Of a stretch of DNA of 64,000 nucleotides, positions 1 to 11,215 are shown piece after piece. Where the stretch lies: positions 36,116,486-36,180,485 of the forward strand of contig JAMXIF010000065.1 in assembly GCA_028583685.1 (NCBI GenBank). The letters run 5' to 3'. The stretch's first letter is position 1. The number at the start of each line of letters is the position of its first letter. Under the pieces are notes generated by a model. That model had not been told where the DNA came from and did not search any database. It saw nothing but the letters and a program-made list of their open reading frames with translations. The DNA is from Petaurus breviceps papuanus (lineage: Eukaryota > Chordata > Mammalia > Diprotodontia > Petauridae). The position numbers and the translations under genes were made by a program.

Positions 1-85
1 CCTGTGGCTAAGGCCTGATGTAGGATTTGAACTCAAGTCTTTCTGATTCCAGGACCTGTGCTTTACCCACTGCCTGGCCTAGCAC
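1..85 (-). mobile_element. SINE head remnant (MIR- or MAR1-like), cut by the window edge
   Basis: gatttgaactcaagtctttc tgattccagg is the reversed tRNA-like promoter region. Confidence 0.55.
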
Positions 86-165
86 CCACTATGCACATTA
101 CAATGGACATCTTATTTCCCATTGTCCAGATCTTCCTTCAAGTCAACAAGCAAGCATTAGTCAGG

Positions 166-318
166 GCTGGCTGGACCAGGAGTCAGGAGGACTTATCTTC
201 ATGAGTTTGAATCTAGACTCAGACATTTACTAGCTGTGTGACCCTGGGCAAGTCACTTCACTGTTTGCTTCAGTTTCCTCACCTGTAAAATGAACTGGAG
301 AAGGAAATGGCAAACTGA
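166..318 (+). mobile_element. MAR1-like SINE, partial
   Basis: ctagctgtgtgaccctgggc aagtcacttcac then cctcacctgtaaaatgaact ggagaaggaaatggcaaac; the RTE-like tail is missing. Confidence 0.8.
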
Positions 319-804
319 TGGGGTACAGGCTTTGGAAACCCTTTTGAACTCTCCTTGAATCTCCCCACTTGAGCTGGTGTTCCCCTGAGGCCTCTACTCA
401 TCCCAGTGAACTGGCCTTTCATTGTCTGTACCTGGCCCCACCCTGGACCTCCACTCGGAGATCCTAAGACCCCATTCTCTTGGTTACTGGTCACTCCATC
501 TGGCTACTCCCATCAATATACTCCCTAGAGCCCTCCTCCAGTCACCCCAGACTGCTTGGCCAACCTCAAGTTCTCCCACAGTCTTTATATATAAGATCCG
601 TCTTGTTTCCATGAAAGTGCTCAGGATCAATCTGGCCTGCTTACATTAGCCATACAAATGTTCAGATTCCTGATGAGTCTGGCCAATATGGCAGAGTTTT
701 AGAATCACCCTTCATAGGTGTTTTGATCAACCTTGTCTTTGTCTGAGAGAAAGATCGGGGCAGGACCTGTGTGTCGCTCTTTCAGGGTCCCAGAGCCCCA
801 AAGC

Positions 805-870
805 TCCAGTATCTCTACCAAGAAAACCCCACGCAGGGTCACGCAGAGTCAGACAACGGAAATGGCCAAA
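805..870 (+). mobile_element. MAR1-like SINE tail remnant
   Basis: ccagtatctctaccaagaaa accccacgcagggtc is the 3' part of a MAR1-type SINE. Confidence 0.55.
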
Positions 871-1046
871 CTACAAAAATCCTCCAGGCACAGTGTAAAT
901 GATAGAAAGAAAGCAAATGGGGAGGCGACCTGCAAACCAGGATCACGTACAACATACAAACCAGAGGAGGGAATGGAGATAGCACCTGCAGGAAGGTGCT
1001 GACAGAAAACCAAGAAGGACTTGGAGGAAAACGTAGGGGTCTGACC

Positions 1047-1150
1047 TATTCAGTTTACAGATGGGGAAACCGAGTCACAGAAAGGCAGTGACATATCCAC
1101 AGCCACACAGCTGGAGGTAGAGCTTGGCCCCCAGGATTCCTGGCTCCCAA
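1047..1150 (-). mobile_element. MIR
   Basis: tttacagatggggaaaccga gtcacagaaaggcagtgaca, with the reversed MIR core following. Confidence 0.65.
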
Positions 1151-1699
1151 AATACCCTCTCCAGGACATCACACTCCATCCCCGGACAGCCATGCAGAAA
1201 ACATTACTCCTCTCTCCTCTTGCAGAGCAGCCTTCTGGGCCTCACCTGACAGAGGCTTCTCCCCTCCCACACACAAGGGGAAATACAAAGAACTCCAAGC
1301 AGCTTTGCCCGGGTGTGGAGACCAAAGTCCATGACCTGTTCGGCATCAGTAATAAGGCTCATGATTTAGCAGTTTCCCATGATTCAGGGACAGCTTAACC
1401 ACCTCATGCCTGGAACTAATGGATCATACATCCACAATTCATTAATTCTATGGATCCCCTTCTTGGAAGTGCTCCTCCACTGGTACAGATTGCCACCCCT
1501 CCACGTAGTCTCATACATGTCTTTCCACAAATCTTCTCTAGGATTTATACTTAACAGGCTTGAGGCCTTCCTCTCATTCTTTCACTGAGAGAAAGGAACA
1601 AATATTTATTTAGTGCCTACTGTGTGCTTTACAAATATCATGTCATCTTGTTTACAGATGCTTCACCAGGCAAGTGGCCTTCCCTTCCTAAGGCTCAGT

Positions 1700-1805
1700 C
1701 CCCTCATCTGTAAAATAACAATAATCCTACTTGTACAGATGGAGAAACTGAGGCACAGAAAGGCAGTGACATATCCACAGTCGCACAGCTCGACATGGAG
1801 CTTGA
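1700..1805 (-). mobile_element. MIR
   Basis: gatggagaaactgaggcaca gaaaggcagtgacatatcca is a reversed MIR core; nearly the same words as at 1062-1100. Confidence 0.6.
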
Positions 1806-1986
1806 CCCACCTATTTGTACTGCCTCACAGAACTGTTGTCAGAAAACTCAGTGAATGACAAAGCTCTATGGAAATGTGTACACTTTATTAATATGATTAT
1901 TAGTAAACATCAATGAATTACAAAACCTGAGTTATTATTCAGCCTACAACCACCTATTTCTTTCTTTGTTATTTTTTATTTCTGTT

Positions 1987-2142
1987 TTTTTGGGGGGGAG
2001 GGGGGAAGGCAGGGCAATTGGGGTTAAGTGACTTGCCAAGGTCACACAGCTAGTAAGTGTCAAGTGTCTGAGGTCAGATTTGAACTCAGGTCCTCCTGAC
2101 TGCAGGGCCGGAGCTCTATTCGCTTCACCACCTAGCTGCCCC
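1987..2142 (-). mobile_element. WSINE1-like SINE
   Basis: Minus strand. gggcaattggggttaagtga cttgcc at the left and ctctattcgcttcaccacct agctgcccc at the right mark tail and tRNA-like head. Confidence 0.9.
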
Positions 2143-2250
2143 ACAATTTCTAAAACAGATAGACATACAAGGATGACAACATGGATCCTAAGGCCCCCTC
2201 TAGCTCTGAAGCCTGTGCTCCTAAGACATGACTCCTCTGGTAAGCCCTTT

Positions 2251-2506
2251 TGTTGTGGTGACTCAGGTGGTTTCAGTCATGTCTGATTCTTTGTGCCCCA
2301 TTTAGGGTTTTCTTGGCAAAGATACTGGAGAGGTTTATCATTTCCTTCTCCAGGTCATTTTACAGGTGAGGAACTGAGGTAAACAGGGTAAAGTGACTTG
2401 CCCAGGGTCACACAGCTAGTAAATGTCTACGGTCAAATTTGAACTCAGATCTTTCTGACTCCAGGCCAGGAGCTCTATCCACTCAGTGCACAACCTAGCT
2501 GCCCCA
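2251..2506 (-). mobile_element. MAR1-like SINE
   Basis: Minus strand. gggttttcttggcaaagata ctgg, ggtcattttacaggtgagga and a tRNA-like head near ctctatccactcagtgcaca. Confidence 0.85.
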
Positions 2507-2644
2507 TTAAACACTTTCCAGGTAACCAGAGCACTTCCAAACCCTTCCATCTCTTAAAAATTATTATTTATTTATGTGTATTGATATTTTTATATATAAA
2601 ATACTTATTTATTATTCATTTCACCACAAACCCAAGAGTTCTGA

Positions 2645-2745
2645 AGGGCAGGGATCATCATCCCCGATTTACAGATGAGGAAGCAGGGTGCTGGAGGCTG
2701 ACTTTCAGGGGCCACAGCCCTAGTAAGTGGCAGGTTCCAGACCCT
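2645..2745 (-). mobile_element. MIR
   Basis: cccgatttacagatgaggaa gcagg and cctagtaagtggcaggttcc. Confidence 0.6.
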
Positions 2746-3204
2746 GGCTAGCTCACATCTCCTGCAGTCAAGTTCAGAAATCACGTGGGAGGGGCACTTG
2801 CTTAGGAGAACACCGGAATAGCTCCCAGACAGACCGCTAAGGAATTCACTGGTCTTATATTTTGCCTTGCAAATTGACAGAAGACAAGTTAATGGACAAG
2901 CCCAAGGTCCAAGCTCAATGAGAAGCACAAATGGTAGGAATGATTGGCTTCTTTTCTTACCTATAAGCTTAAAAATTGGATGTTGCCTTATTCCCTGAGC
3001 CTCTGAAATTCTGCTTTTGAAATACAAATTGCTGTTATATTCCAGTTCTTTCTCTTTTCCTTTGGGTTTCAATCTTCTCCAGCAGCCCCAAGCCCTAGAC
3101 CAGACCGTGAGTACCACACTGCACCCAATGATTCCACCACAAGAGGGCACGATCATCTCAGGCATGATGCTACTGTGGGCTCCCTCAGGGGACCAGCTGG
3201 AAGG

Positions 3205-3340
3205 ATTTCAGAGACCACATAGTCCAACCCCCTCATTTTACAAAGGAGCAAACCAAGGCACAGAGATATAAAATGGTTTTCCCAAGGTCACACTTGGAGA
3301 GTAAACAACAGAGATGAAATCTGACCTGAGGTCCTTGACT
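3205..3340 (-). mobile_element. MIR-like fragment
   Basis: ccccctcattttacaaagga gcaaaccaaggcacagagat. Confidence 0.5.
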
Positions 3341-3971
3341 GTAGTACCAATAGCAAACACTGCTGTCTGCTCCCCAACCAAGAAAGCTACTTGCCCATCA
3401 ATCAGCAAGTATTTATTTCCTAAGGACTTCTTATGGACACAATTGGGACAGGCCCTAGAAGCCATCTAGTCCAGTCCCCTGGCTCCAGATAGACCTCTAT
3501 GTATGCCCCAGGGCATTTTCCACCCAACAACCCCAAACCTGAGATAAAATCCAGCCATCTACCTCCTGGTTTCTGTCTTAGTTAGCTCCAGGGACTTCTC
3601 CAACTGTGCCCTCAAGGGAGAACCTTGAACAGTGTATTCACCTATATCCCCTCTCTCCAGCTAGTGATCCTCTGCCTGGATTCATTCCTCAACTCCTACA
3701 CTCTATACTCTACCTATCCCAGCGATTCTGAACGCCTGGTTACCAATGTCCAAGGTCAGGTCCTTATCCCAAGTGGTCTGCTGCTCTCCTCCATCCTCCT
3801 CAACCAAACCCATCAATATCCAGCTCAAGATTTGAACCCACCTTCTGCCTTGACCTCTGGAATGTCTGCTCCATAAATAACCAACTTCCCTTCATCTTAA
3901 AACCTCTTTCTTTTTTATTGCTTCCAGAACCTGCCTGATGACACCATTTCCCTCAACACCCTTTCCAATCT

Positions 3972-4145
3972 TTGTTGTTGTTCAGTCCCACCTTCTTGCC
4001 ACCTTTTGGGTTTTCTTGGCAAAGATACTGGAGTGGTTTGCCATTTCCTTCTCCAGCTCATTTTATAGATGAGGAAATTAGGGAGGTGAGTGACTTGTCC
4101 AGGGTCACACAGCTAGGAAGTGTCAAAGGCCAGATTTGAACTCTT
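3972..4145 (-). mobile_element. MAR1-like SINE, partial
   Basis: Minus strand, starting tgttgttgttcagt and gggttttcttggcaaagata ctggagtgg; the head is lost at the right. Confidence 0.82.
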
Positions 4146-4238
4146 GAAGAGGAGTCTTATGTATGACTTTATCATCACTTTAATCTCCATTCTTTCCACT
4201 GCTCAGTTCTTTCCAGGCCATCACCTATGCACTGTATA

Positions 4239-4668
4239 CTGTGTTTCCCCGATAATAAGACACTGTCTTATTAATTTTTTTGGACAGAAAAACACCAGAG
4301 GGCTTATTTTCAGGGGAGGGCTTATTTTAATGAACATTGACAGCAATTTTAATAAACAGGTAAATGTGAACAAAAAAAGTACCTTTATTCAATGAGCAAA
4401 TCACTGGGGAAGAACAGGATGACGTGCTCACTGCTGCAGCTCTGACTGGATGCAGCCTGGAGCGCGGCGTGCGTTTCACCGGGGGGGAGAGGGGGGGACG
4501 GTACATACAGAGGGTACTGTAATGTAGCGTGTAGCGAAGGGGATCACCTTCACTACAGTAGCAATCTCAATAGGGCTTATTTTCGGGGGAGGGCTTATTT
4601 TAGAGGAATCTTACACAGTAAGGGGAGGGCTTATTTTAGGGATAGGTCTTATTATCGGGGAAACATGG
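4239..4668. mobile_element. Tc1/mariner-like non-autonomous DNA transposon
   Basis: Inverted ends are seen: the left end after TA at 4237 reads ctgtgtttccccgataataa, and the right end read on the minus strand is ccatgtttccccgataataa, each continuing gac. It is flanked by TA on both sides. About 430 bases with no coding capacity; the repeated word agggcttattttagg/cagggg occurs several times inside, around a GC-rich centre with G-runs near 4480. Confidence 0.8.
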
Positions 4669-4689
4669 TACATTGTCCTCCTTTCCCTA

Positions 4690-4829
4690 TCTTTTTTTTT
4701 TTTTAAAGCAATCAGGGTTAAGTAACACTTAATCTGGATGTGGTGCTGAGTATCTGAGCCCAGATTTGATCCCCAGGTCATCCTGACACTGGAGCCGGTG
4801 CTCTTACTCACTGTGCTACCTGGCCACCC
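4690..4829 (-). mobile_element. tRNA-derived SINE (monomer)
   Basis: Minus-strand copy of the same subfamily as 7875-8034: T-run, aagcaatcagggttaagtaa, then the head ggagccggtgctcttactca ... tacctggccacccc. Its middle is shortened. Confidence 0.88.
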
Positions 4830-4837
4830 CCTCCTTT

Positions 4838-5075
4838 CCCTATCTTGAATCCTTGACGAACCAGTTCAACTTGAAACTATCGTCAACTCTCAAAGCCCTT
4901 GCCCCCTTGTCCGACTGCCAAATTTCAATCCTGTTATTTCTATCATCCCCCTCATTCTAGCATATTCACATGCTTCTGAACAGAGCTGGAGAAGATCACA
5001 AAATTGGATGGATTGGCTTCACTTCAAATTTATGTAATCCTCTCAAATGGGCTCTCACCACAGCAAGGCAATTGT
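4838..5075 (+). mobile_element. L2 fragment
   Basis: Resembles the L2 ORF2 region in words such as ccttgacgaaccagttcaac and catgcttctgaacagagctg. Probably one decayed L2 with the pieces at 5720 and 6535, split by younger insertions. Confidence 0.4.
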
Positions 5076-5719
5076 CTTACATATTTCTCTTAATCAATTC
5101 ACTATCCCACTCTTTATAGTGGCTGTTCCAAGCCTTCTTGTAGTACATGTAAATATATCCCAACTCTCATTTGCACTAAAGAGTTGGATCCTTCAGAAGC
5201 TTGCTAGCTACATTTGTCCACTTTAGAGTTCTAGGTGTTCCCTGGAGGGGTTTCAAGGCTCTTCTCTACTGCTATTGTCCCAAAAGTCCAATGTCAGAAT
5301 GTTCCCCCATATCAATTACCAGTTAAAGTTAGTATTTCCCTCATATTATCAATACTCTCCAGTGATTAACATCCCAGTATCATTTAATCAATTAACAGCA
5401 ATTAGCTTTTACAAAGGTATATTTTTTGAGAAGATATAGCAAGAATAAAAATACAAATATATTTTTCCTTCTCACCTGGGAACACACTTTCTCCTATCTT
5501 GCCTTGGTCTCCGGGAAAAGTAAACTCAAACCTCCACCAAGTTCACTTCCAAATACAGTATGGCCAGTAGGCAGAGTAGATTCCTTGCTTGTGGGTCCCA
5601 TGCTCTCAGGATGGGTCTCCTATTGGCCAATCCTCCATTACACTGTTACACTTGACATGGTACCCCCTTGCCCTACTGAGGACTTAGCTTGTATTTCATT
5701 GAAAAGATGAAGACCATTC

Positions 5720-5960
5720 AAGGAGAGCACCTTTTTCTCCCCTCCATTAGCTTGTCTTCCCTTTGGTCCTTCCTCTTGCCAAGGCAGAGTCTTGTATATG
5801 CACCTCTGACCCCACCTCATTCCCTTTCATCTCCTCTAGCAGACTGGCCCCCCTAAAATCCCTGCTCTTTTATGTTTAATCTTTCCCAATCTACTGTTTC
5901 TTTCCCTACTGCCTACAAACACACCCATGCCTCTTCCATCCTTAAAAATAGAAACCATCC
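5720..5960 (+). mobile_element. L2 fragment
   Basis: CT-rich ORF-derived sequence in the same orientation as, and 0.6 kb before, the clear L2 at 6535. The assignment is from style and position rather than a strong motif. Confidence 0.35.
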
Positions 5961-6076
5961 TCCCCAGAGTTATCACTTGGATGAAGGAGAGCGGAAGGGA
6001 ATAGGCATTATAGTGCTTACTATCTGCCACGTACTTTACTGACTTTTTTTTTTTAAACAAATATTATCTCATTACC

Positions 6077-6325
6077 CTGAGGCAGCTTAGTGGCACAGAG
6101 GAGAGAGCACAGGCCTGGAATCAGGAAGACTCATCTTCCTGAGTTTAAACCTGGCCTCAGACACTTCCTAGCTGTGTGACCCTGGGCAAGCCACTTTACC
6201 TTGTTTGCCTCAGTTTCTTCATCCGTCAAATGAACTGGAGAAGAAAATGGCAAACCACTCTAGTGTCTTTGCCAAGAAAACCCCAAATGGGGTCAGGGAG
6301 AGTTGGACATGGCTAAGAAACAACA
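6077..6325 (+). mobile_element. MAR1-like SINE
   Basis: Full-length form: gaggcagcttagtggcacag head, agctgtgtgaccctgggcaa middle, tctttgccaagaaaacccca aatggggtc and gacatggctaagaaacaaca tail. Confidence 0.88.
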
Positions 6326-6329
6326 AAAA

Positions 6330-6530
6330 TCCCATTTGAGCCTCAAAATACCACTGGGAGGTAGGACCTCTTATTGACCCCACCTTACCATTGAGGAAGC
6401 TCAGGCAGCTAGAAGCTAAGTGACTTGCCCAGGGTCACACAGCTAATAAGTGTGTGAGAACAGATTTGAACTTAGATCCTCCTAAATCCAGGCCCAGGCC
6501 TCTCTCCAATATGCCCTCAGCTGCCTTTCC
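6330..6530 (-). mobile_element. MIR
   Basis: cattgaggaagctcaggcag, gtgacttgcccagggtcaca cagctaataagtg. Confidence 0.7.
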
Positions 6531-6534
6531 TCCT

Positions 6535-8195
6535 TCTTCATCCTTCTTAACCTCTCCACAGTGTTTTCCATCCTTGATTGCCACTTCCTCCTGGAAGTCC
6601 TCTCCTCTCTAAGTTTTCATGACACTGCTCTCTCCTAGTTCTCCTCTGCCCATCTTACTGCTCCTTCGTGGGATGCTGACCCGTGTGGGTGTCACACAAG
6701 TGTCCATCTTGGGCCATCTTCTCCCTCCCTCCATATTCTCTCACTTGGTGATTTCATCAGTTTCCGTGGGTTCAGTGATCATCTCTATGCAATTGATTCC
6801 AAGAGCTCTCCATTCAGTCCAGCCACCCTTTGGAAAACTCAAACTGGTAGTCCTTTAGGCAAACTCAGCGTGTCCAAAACAACTCTATCTTTCTCCAAAA
6901 AACCTCCTCTCTTACCAGCTTCCCTAGTGCTGTCACAAGCACCTCTTTTCTTCCAGTCACTCAGGCTCACAATCTTGGTGTCTGCCCCTTGACCTCCTCA
7001 CACTTCGCCTACATTGCCAATCGATTGCCAGATTTCATTGCTTTGACCTTCACGGTATCTCTCACATCGATTTTATTCTCTCTGCTCACACAGCCACCGC
7101 CCCAATCCAAGCCCTTATTACCTCTTGCCTAAACTATTGCAATAGTCATCTCTTAAAAAAAAAATTATTGATCTTTTTAAAAAAAGATTTCCCAATTTTC
7201 CCCAGTATCTCTTGCCCTTTCCCTTCCAAAGATCAAGGAGGAAGAGGAAGAGAAAGAGAGGGAGGAGGAGGAAGAAAATCATTATACCTGATCTGAAAAA
7301 GTCTGAAAAAAATATACAATGTGAAATACGTGTAGATATCCCACCTCCGCCAAGGGGTAAGTTGTCTTCTCAGAGTGCTTTTTTTCAGACTTGGCTTGCC
7401 CTTAACCCTAACCCTAATCTCATAATTTTTGCAAGAGTTTTCTTACTGGTATCCTTTCCTGAAGTGTCTTCTCACTCCAATCCATTCTCCCCTCAGTTAT
7501 TAACCCCAGCAGTCCCCTATTACCTCCCAGGTCAGGAATTTAACCTGGTCTCTTATACTTTACTTCCCTGAAATTCCACAATCCAACTACACCAACCTCC
7601 TGATGATTCCTCCCATTTCCAGTCTCCATGTCTTTGTACTGGCTGTGCCTCATGCCTGGAATGCTCTCTCTTCTCATCTCTGCCTTTTTGTTTCCCTGTC
7701 TTCTTTCAAAACTCAGTTGAAATCCTACCTTCTTCAGTAGGCCTTTCCCAGTCCTCCAAGCTGTTAATTCCTTTCAGAATACTTTCATCTCCTTTGTATA
7801 TACCTTGCATGACCCAGTTATTTTCATGCTGTCTTCCTCGTTAGAATGTAAGCTCCTTAAGAATTGTTTGTCATTGGGCGGCCAGGTGGCTCAGCAAGTA
7901 AGAGCACCGGCTCCAGTGTTGGGATGACCTGGATCAAATCTGGGCTCAGATACTCAGTACCACACCCAGAAATAATAACTGGCCGTGTAACCTTGAGCAA
8001 GTTACTTAACCCCAATTGCTTTAAAAAAAAAAAAAAGAATTGTTTGTCATGGAATATACAGTGCCCATGGCTAGGCCATGCAAACAGAATAAAAATGACA
8101 AAAAGAGAATTGTTTGTTACCCTTCTTTGTATCTCTAGCACTTTGCACAGTGCTTGGAACATGGTAAGCTCTCAGTAAATACTTGTGACTGACTA
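6535..8195 (+). mobile_element. L2, long 3' part
   Basis: Contains cttgcctaaactattgcaat, cctcatgcctggaatgctct and the L2 3' end ttagaatgtaagctccttaa ... gcacagtgcttggaacatgg taagctctcagtaaatactt. Two insertions interrupt it: a SINE at 7875-8034 and a block of uncertain origin at about 7155-7430. Confidence 0.8.
7875..8034 (+). mobile_element. tRNA-derived SINE (monomer, A-tailed)
   Basis: tgggcggccaggtggctcag caagtaagagcaccggctcc carries the tRNA-like head. It ends ccccaattgcttt plus an A-run. Perfect 16-base target duplications aagaattgtttgtcat lie at 7859-7874 and 8035-8050. It interrupts an L2. Confidence 0.93.
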
Positions 8196-8469
8196 TACCT
8201 CAGATGTGCAGTACAGAAGGCTGATTGTGTCCATTTTAACTTTTAAAAAAACAAAACTTTCTTTACATTGCTGTCACTTCCAATGATTCCTCACCCTCCT
8301 CCTTAACTTTCCTTCCCACTAAGAGGTACAGTGAAACAATACAGATGATCACGTTGGTATATCTAACAAGGCACACCCCATTCCACACTTGGAGCCTACC
8401 ACCTCTCTGCCAAGAGGTGGGAGTCCTCCAAAATTCTGGTTAGTCATGGCATTGATAAGAGTTCAGATG

Positions 8470-8660
8470 GTGTGCTAATAAATGTTTACTAACAGGCTCT
8501 CTGAAAATAATGTACTTACAGCATGCTTTTACATTTAATTTATATCATTAACATTTGCTCCCTAGTCAAGAAAACTATAATAAATCAAGCCCTGAATTGT
8601 GGCATTTGCTGATTTCTGAGGGGGAAATTTAAGTCTTCAAGTTGACTGCAGCATACCCCT
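8470..8660. repeat. Unnamed dispersed repeat, copy 1
   Basis: Shares an ordered set of words with 52785-52970: aaatgttta, cattaacattt, tctcc or ctccctag, aaatcaag, cat-ttgctg and gtcaatt-like endings. The family is unknown to me. Confidence 0.5.
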
Positions 8661-8814
8661 GGAAACATTCTTCCAAGCTTATTTTTCTTTACATTTATTG
8701 AGGTCAGTGTCTAAATTCTGACTAAATTCTGATTGTATTCCTTCTCAGTTGCTTGCCCCATTGCTGAATACACATCCTAATAGAAAGTTCTTTCTCAAGT
8801 CTAATCTAAATTTC

Positions 8815-9350
8815 TCTTATTTCTAAAAACTTTATTTTACCCCAGTTACATGTTAAAACAAATTTTTAACATTTTTTAAGCTTTGATTTCCAAATTCTGT
8901 CTCTCCATCCCTTCCTCCCTTTCCCCCTCCCTGAGATGGTAATCAATCTGATATAGATTATACATGTGCATTCATGTAAAACATTTCCATACTAGTCATT
9001 TTGTACAAGAAGACTCAAACAAGAAAAAGGAAGAAAGGAAGGAAGGAAAGAAGGATGGCTGGAAGGAAGGAAGAAAAAAGAAAGAAAGGGAAGATAGCAT
9101 ACATTCAGACAATATCAGTTCTTTCTGTGGAGGTGGATAGCATACTTCATCATGAGTCCTTTAGAATTGTCTTGGATCATTGTATTGCTGAGAATAGCTA
9201 AGTCATTCACAATTCTCCATTGTACAATATTGATGTTACCACGTACAATGTTTTCCTGGTTCTTCTCACTTCACTTAGCATCAGTTCATGTAAGTCTTCC
9301 CACTAAACTTTTCTCATTGCAGGCTAAGCTGTCTTTCTTTTGATCGGCCA
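8815..9350 (-). mobile_element. L1 3' UTR fragment
   Basis: Motifs gatatagattatacatgtgc and catgagtcctttagaattgt match the other minus-strand L1 copies. A GAAG-type simple repeat has expanded inside it at about 9025-9090. Confidence 0.8.
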
Positions 9351-9522
9351 TTCCTGAAGATGACTATCACATTCCTTACAATAACTATGTATCTCTGAGG
9401 CATAGAGGATCTTATCCTAAATAAGATTGCCCTGACCAATATCATTAAGCATTGACATCCTCGAATACATTATAATAAAAACTGATATCAACAGGGGATT
9501 TAAAGTTTGCAAATTTGCACTG

Positions 9523-9700
9523 CTGTTGTTCAGTTCTGTCTGACTCTCCATGACCCCATTTGGGGTTTTCTTGGCAAAGATACTGGAGTGGTTTTGCCAT
9601 TTCCTTCTCGAGCTCATTTTACATTCGAGGAAACAGGCAGAATGAAGTGACTTGCTCAGGGTCACACAGCTAATAAGTATCTGAGACCAGCCTTGAACTC
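9523..9700 (-). mobile_element. MAR1-like SINE
   Basis: Minus strand: ctgttgttcagttctgtctg actctccatgaccccatttg ggg, then gggtcacacagctaataagt; head missing. Confidence 0.85.
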
Positions 9701-9751
9701 ACAAGGCACACTTGCTCCCATTTGATTCTCATGAGTTCCATTTCCATTGTT

Positions 9752-9924
9752 TTTTGTTTTTTGTTTTTTGGAGGGGGAAGGTAGGGCAATTGGGGTTAAG
9801 TGACTCGCCTGAGGTCACACAGCTAGTTTTTGTTTTTGTTTTTAAGGGTCTGAGGTCCGATTTGAACTCAGGTCCTCCTGACTCCAGGGCCGGTACTCTA
9901 TTCACTGCGCCACCCAGCCGCCCC
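9752..9924 (-). mobile_element. WSINE1-like SINE
   Basis: Minus strand with an internal tttttg expansion (tagtttttgtttttgttttt). Target duplications tccatttccattgtt (9737) and tccatttcctttgtt (9925) differ by one base. Confidence 0.92.
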
Positions 9925-9934
9925 TCCATTTCCT

Positions 9935-10070
9935 TTGTTAACCCATTTTACAGATTAAGAAAACAGGCTCGGAGAGGTTAAATAATTTGCCCAGGGTCAC
10001 ATGGCTAATAAATTTCAAAGGCAGGATTTGACTCTAAATGTAGGATTCTAGCCTGGTCCACACTGTATTG
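9935..10070 (-). mobile_element. MIR
   Basis: cccattttacagattaagaa aacaggctcggagaggttaa; an (AAAAC)n tract follows at 10081-10125. Confidence 0.7.
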
Positions 10071-10663
10071 AATCTACTTAAAAAAACAAAACACCACAAA
10101 AACAAAACAAAACAAAACAAAACATCAAACCCAGTTGTTCAGTTACCTAATTGTCCATTTGGAATAGTTTTTCTGCAGAACCCATGTTCTCTACAACATA
10201 AAGTGACATTTCTGCCTGACTCCCACTAGGCAGAATATGCCTGTAGTTATTAAATCAGCCCTGAGCCTTTCTGTCACCAGATGTAATAATCCCAACTAGT
10301 TGTCATTCCTCCAAGCATTTCTGCTCTTCCTTGGACTCGCTCCAATTTTTCCATGTCTAGAGCCCAAAGTGGAGTCAGGACTCTAGCCCAAGGGTCAATG
10401 ACAGCATTACTTTCTGGTTCTAAATTGTTATAGCAAAGAATCATTGAGTCACAGAGCTTAGGAAGAGACCTTAAAATACAGAATGTCAGCTCTGGAAGGG
10501 TTAGAGAAGAAGATTGATTATTCAACTGACAGTACCTACCGTCTGCCAAGTGCCATGCTAGGTGAGGCACTGGGAGTACAGAGACAAAAACAAAACCATC
10601 CTTGCCTTCCATGAGCTTATATTCTATTAGAGTAAGGGGTCATTTAAAAAAATTAGCTATTTC

Positions 10664-10813
10664 TTTTTTTAAAGCAATTGGGGTTAAGTAACTTGCCCAA
10701 GGTTACACAGCCAGTTATTTTGTGTGGGTGTTAAGTATCTGAGGCAGGAACTAATCCGGGGTCCACCCCACTACGGGGCTGGCACTTACTCACTGTGCCA
10801 CCTAGCTGCCCCC
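10664..10813 (-). mobile_element. WSINE1-like SINE
   Basis: Minus strand; carries the gttattttgtgtgggtgtta insert that links WSINE1-like copies to the dimer-type subfamily. Target duplications aaaattagctatttc (10649) and aaaattagttatttc (10814). Confidence 0.92.
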
Positions 10814-10829
10814 AAAATTAGTTATTTCT

Positions 10830-10985
10830 AATAATTATGCTTATTTAAATTCATTTTTAATAAGTCTAGTTTCCGATTCTCTGCCTATCCCACCCACTGA
10901 GAAGGCAAGTAATATGGTATCAATTACATATGTGAAGTCATGCAAAATGTTTCCCTATTAGCCCTGTTTCAGAAAGGAAGGATGG
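10830..10985 (-). mobile_element. L1 3' UTR fragment, old
   Basis: Short diverged match to the L1 3' UTR pattern (gtcatgcaaaatgtttccct). Older than the copy at 27939. Confidence 0.5.
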
Positions 10986-11030
10986 GAGATGTAGCAGGGA
11001 CTATGAACTTATCTTAAAACTATTTTGAGG

Positions 11031-11170
11031 GGCAGCTAGGTGGCGCAGTGAATAGAGCACCGGCTTTGGAGTCCGGAGGACCTGGGTTTGGATTCGGCCT
11101 CAGACACTTAATACAAAAACTAGCTGTGTGACCCTGGGCAAGTCACTTAACTCCAATAACCCTCCAAAAA

Positions 11171-11178
<8 letters not shown>
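11031..11178 (+). mobile_element. WSINE1-like SINE ending in a TA microsatellite
   Basis: ggggcagctaggtggcgcag tgaatagagcaccgg head, then ctagctgtgtgaccctgggc aagtcacttaac tail. A (TA)n run of about 35 bases has grown from its 3' end (11178-11213). About 290 bases before the CpG island. Confidence 0.92.

Positions 11179-11215
<37 letters not shown>

Noticed and set aside
2605-3165. 186-codon minus-strand open frame
   Set aside because: Crosses MIR-like and unclassified sequence, has no recognisable domain or splice context, and looks like chance.
7396-7419. Telomere-like ttaaccctaaccctaat
   Set aside because: Only two to three units, too short to be an interstitial telomere tract; likely chance.
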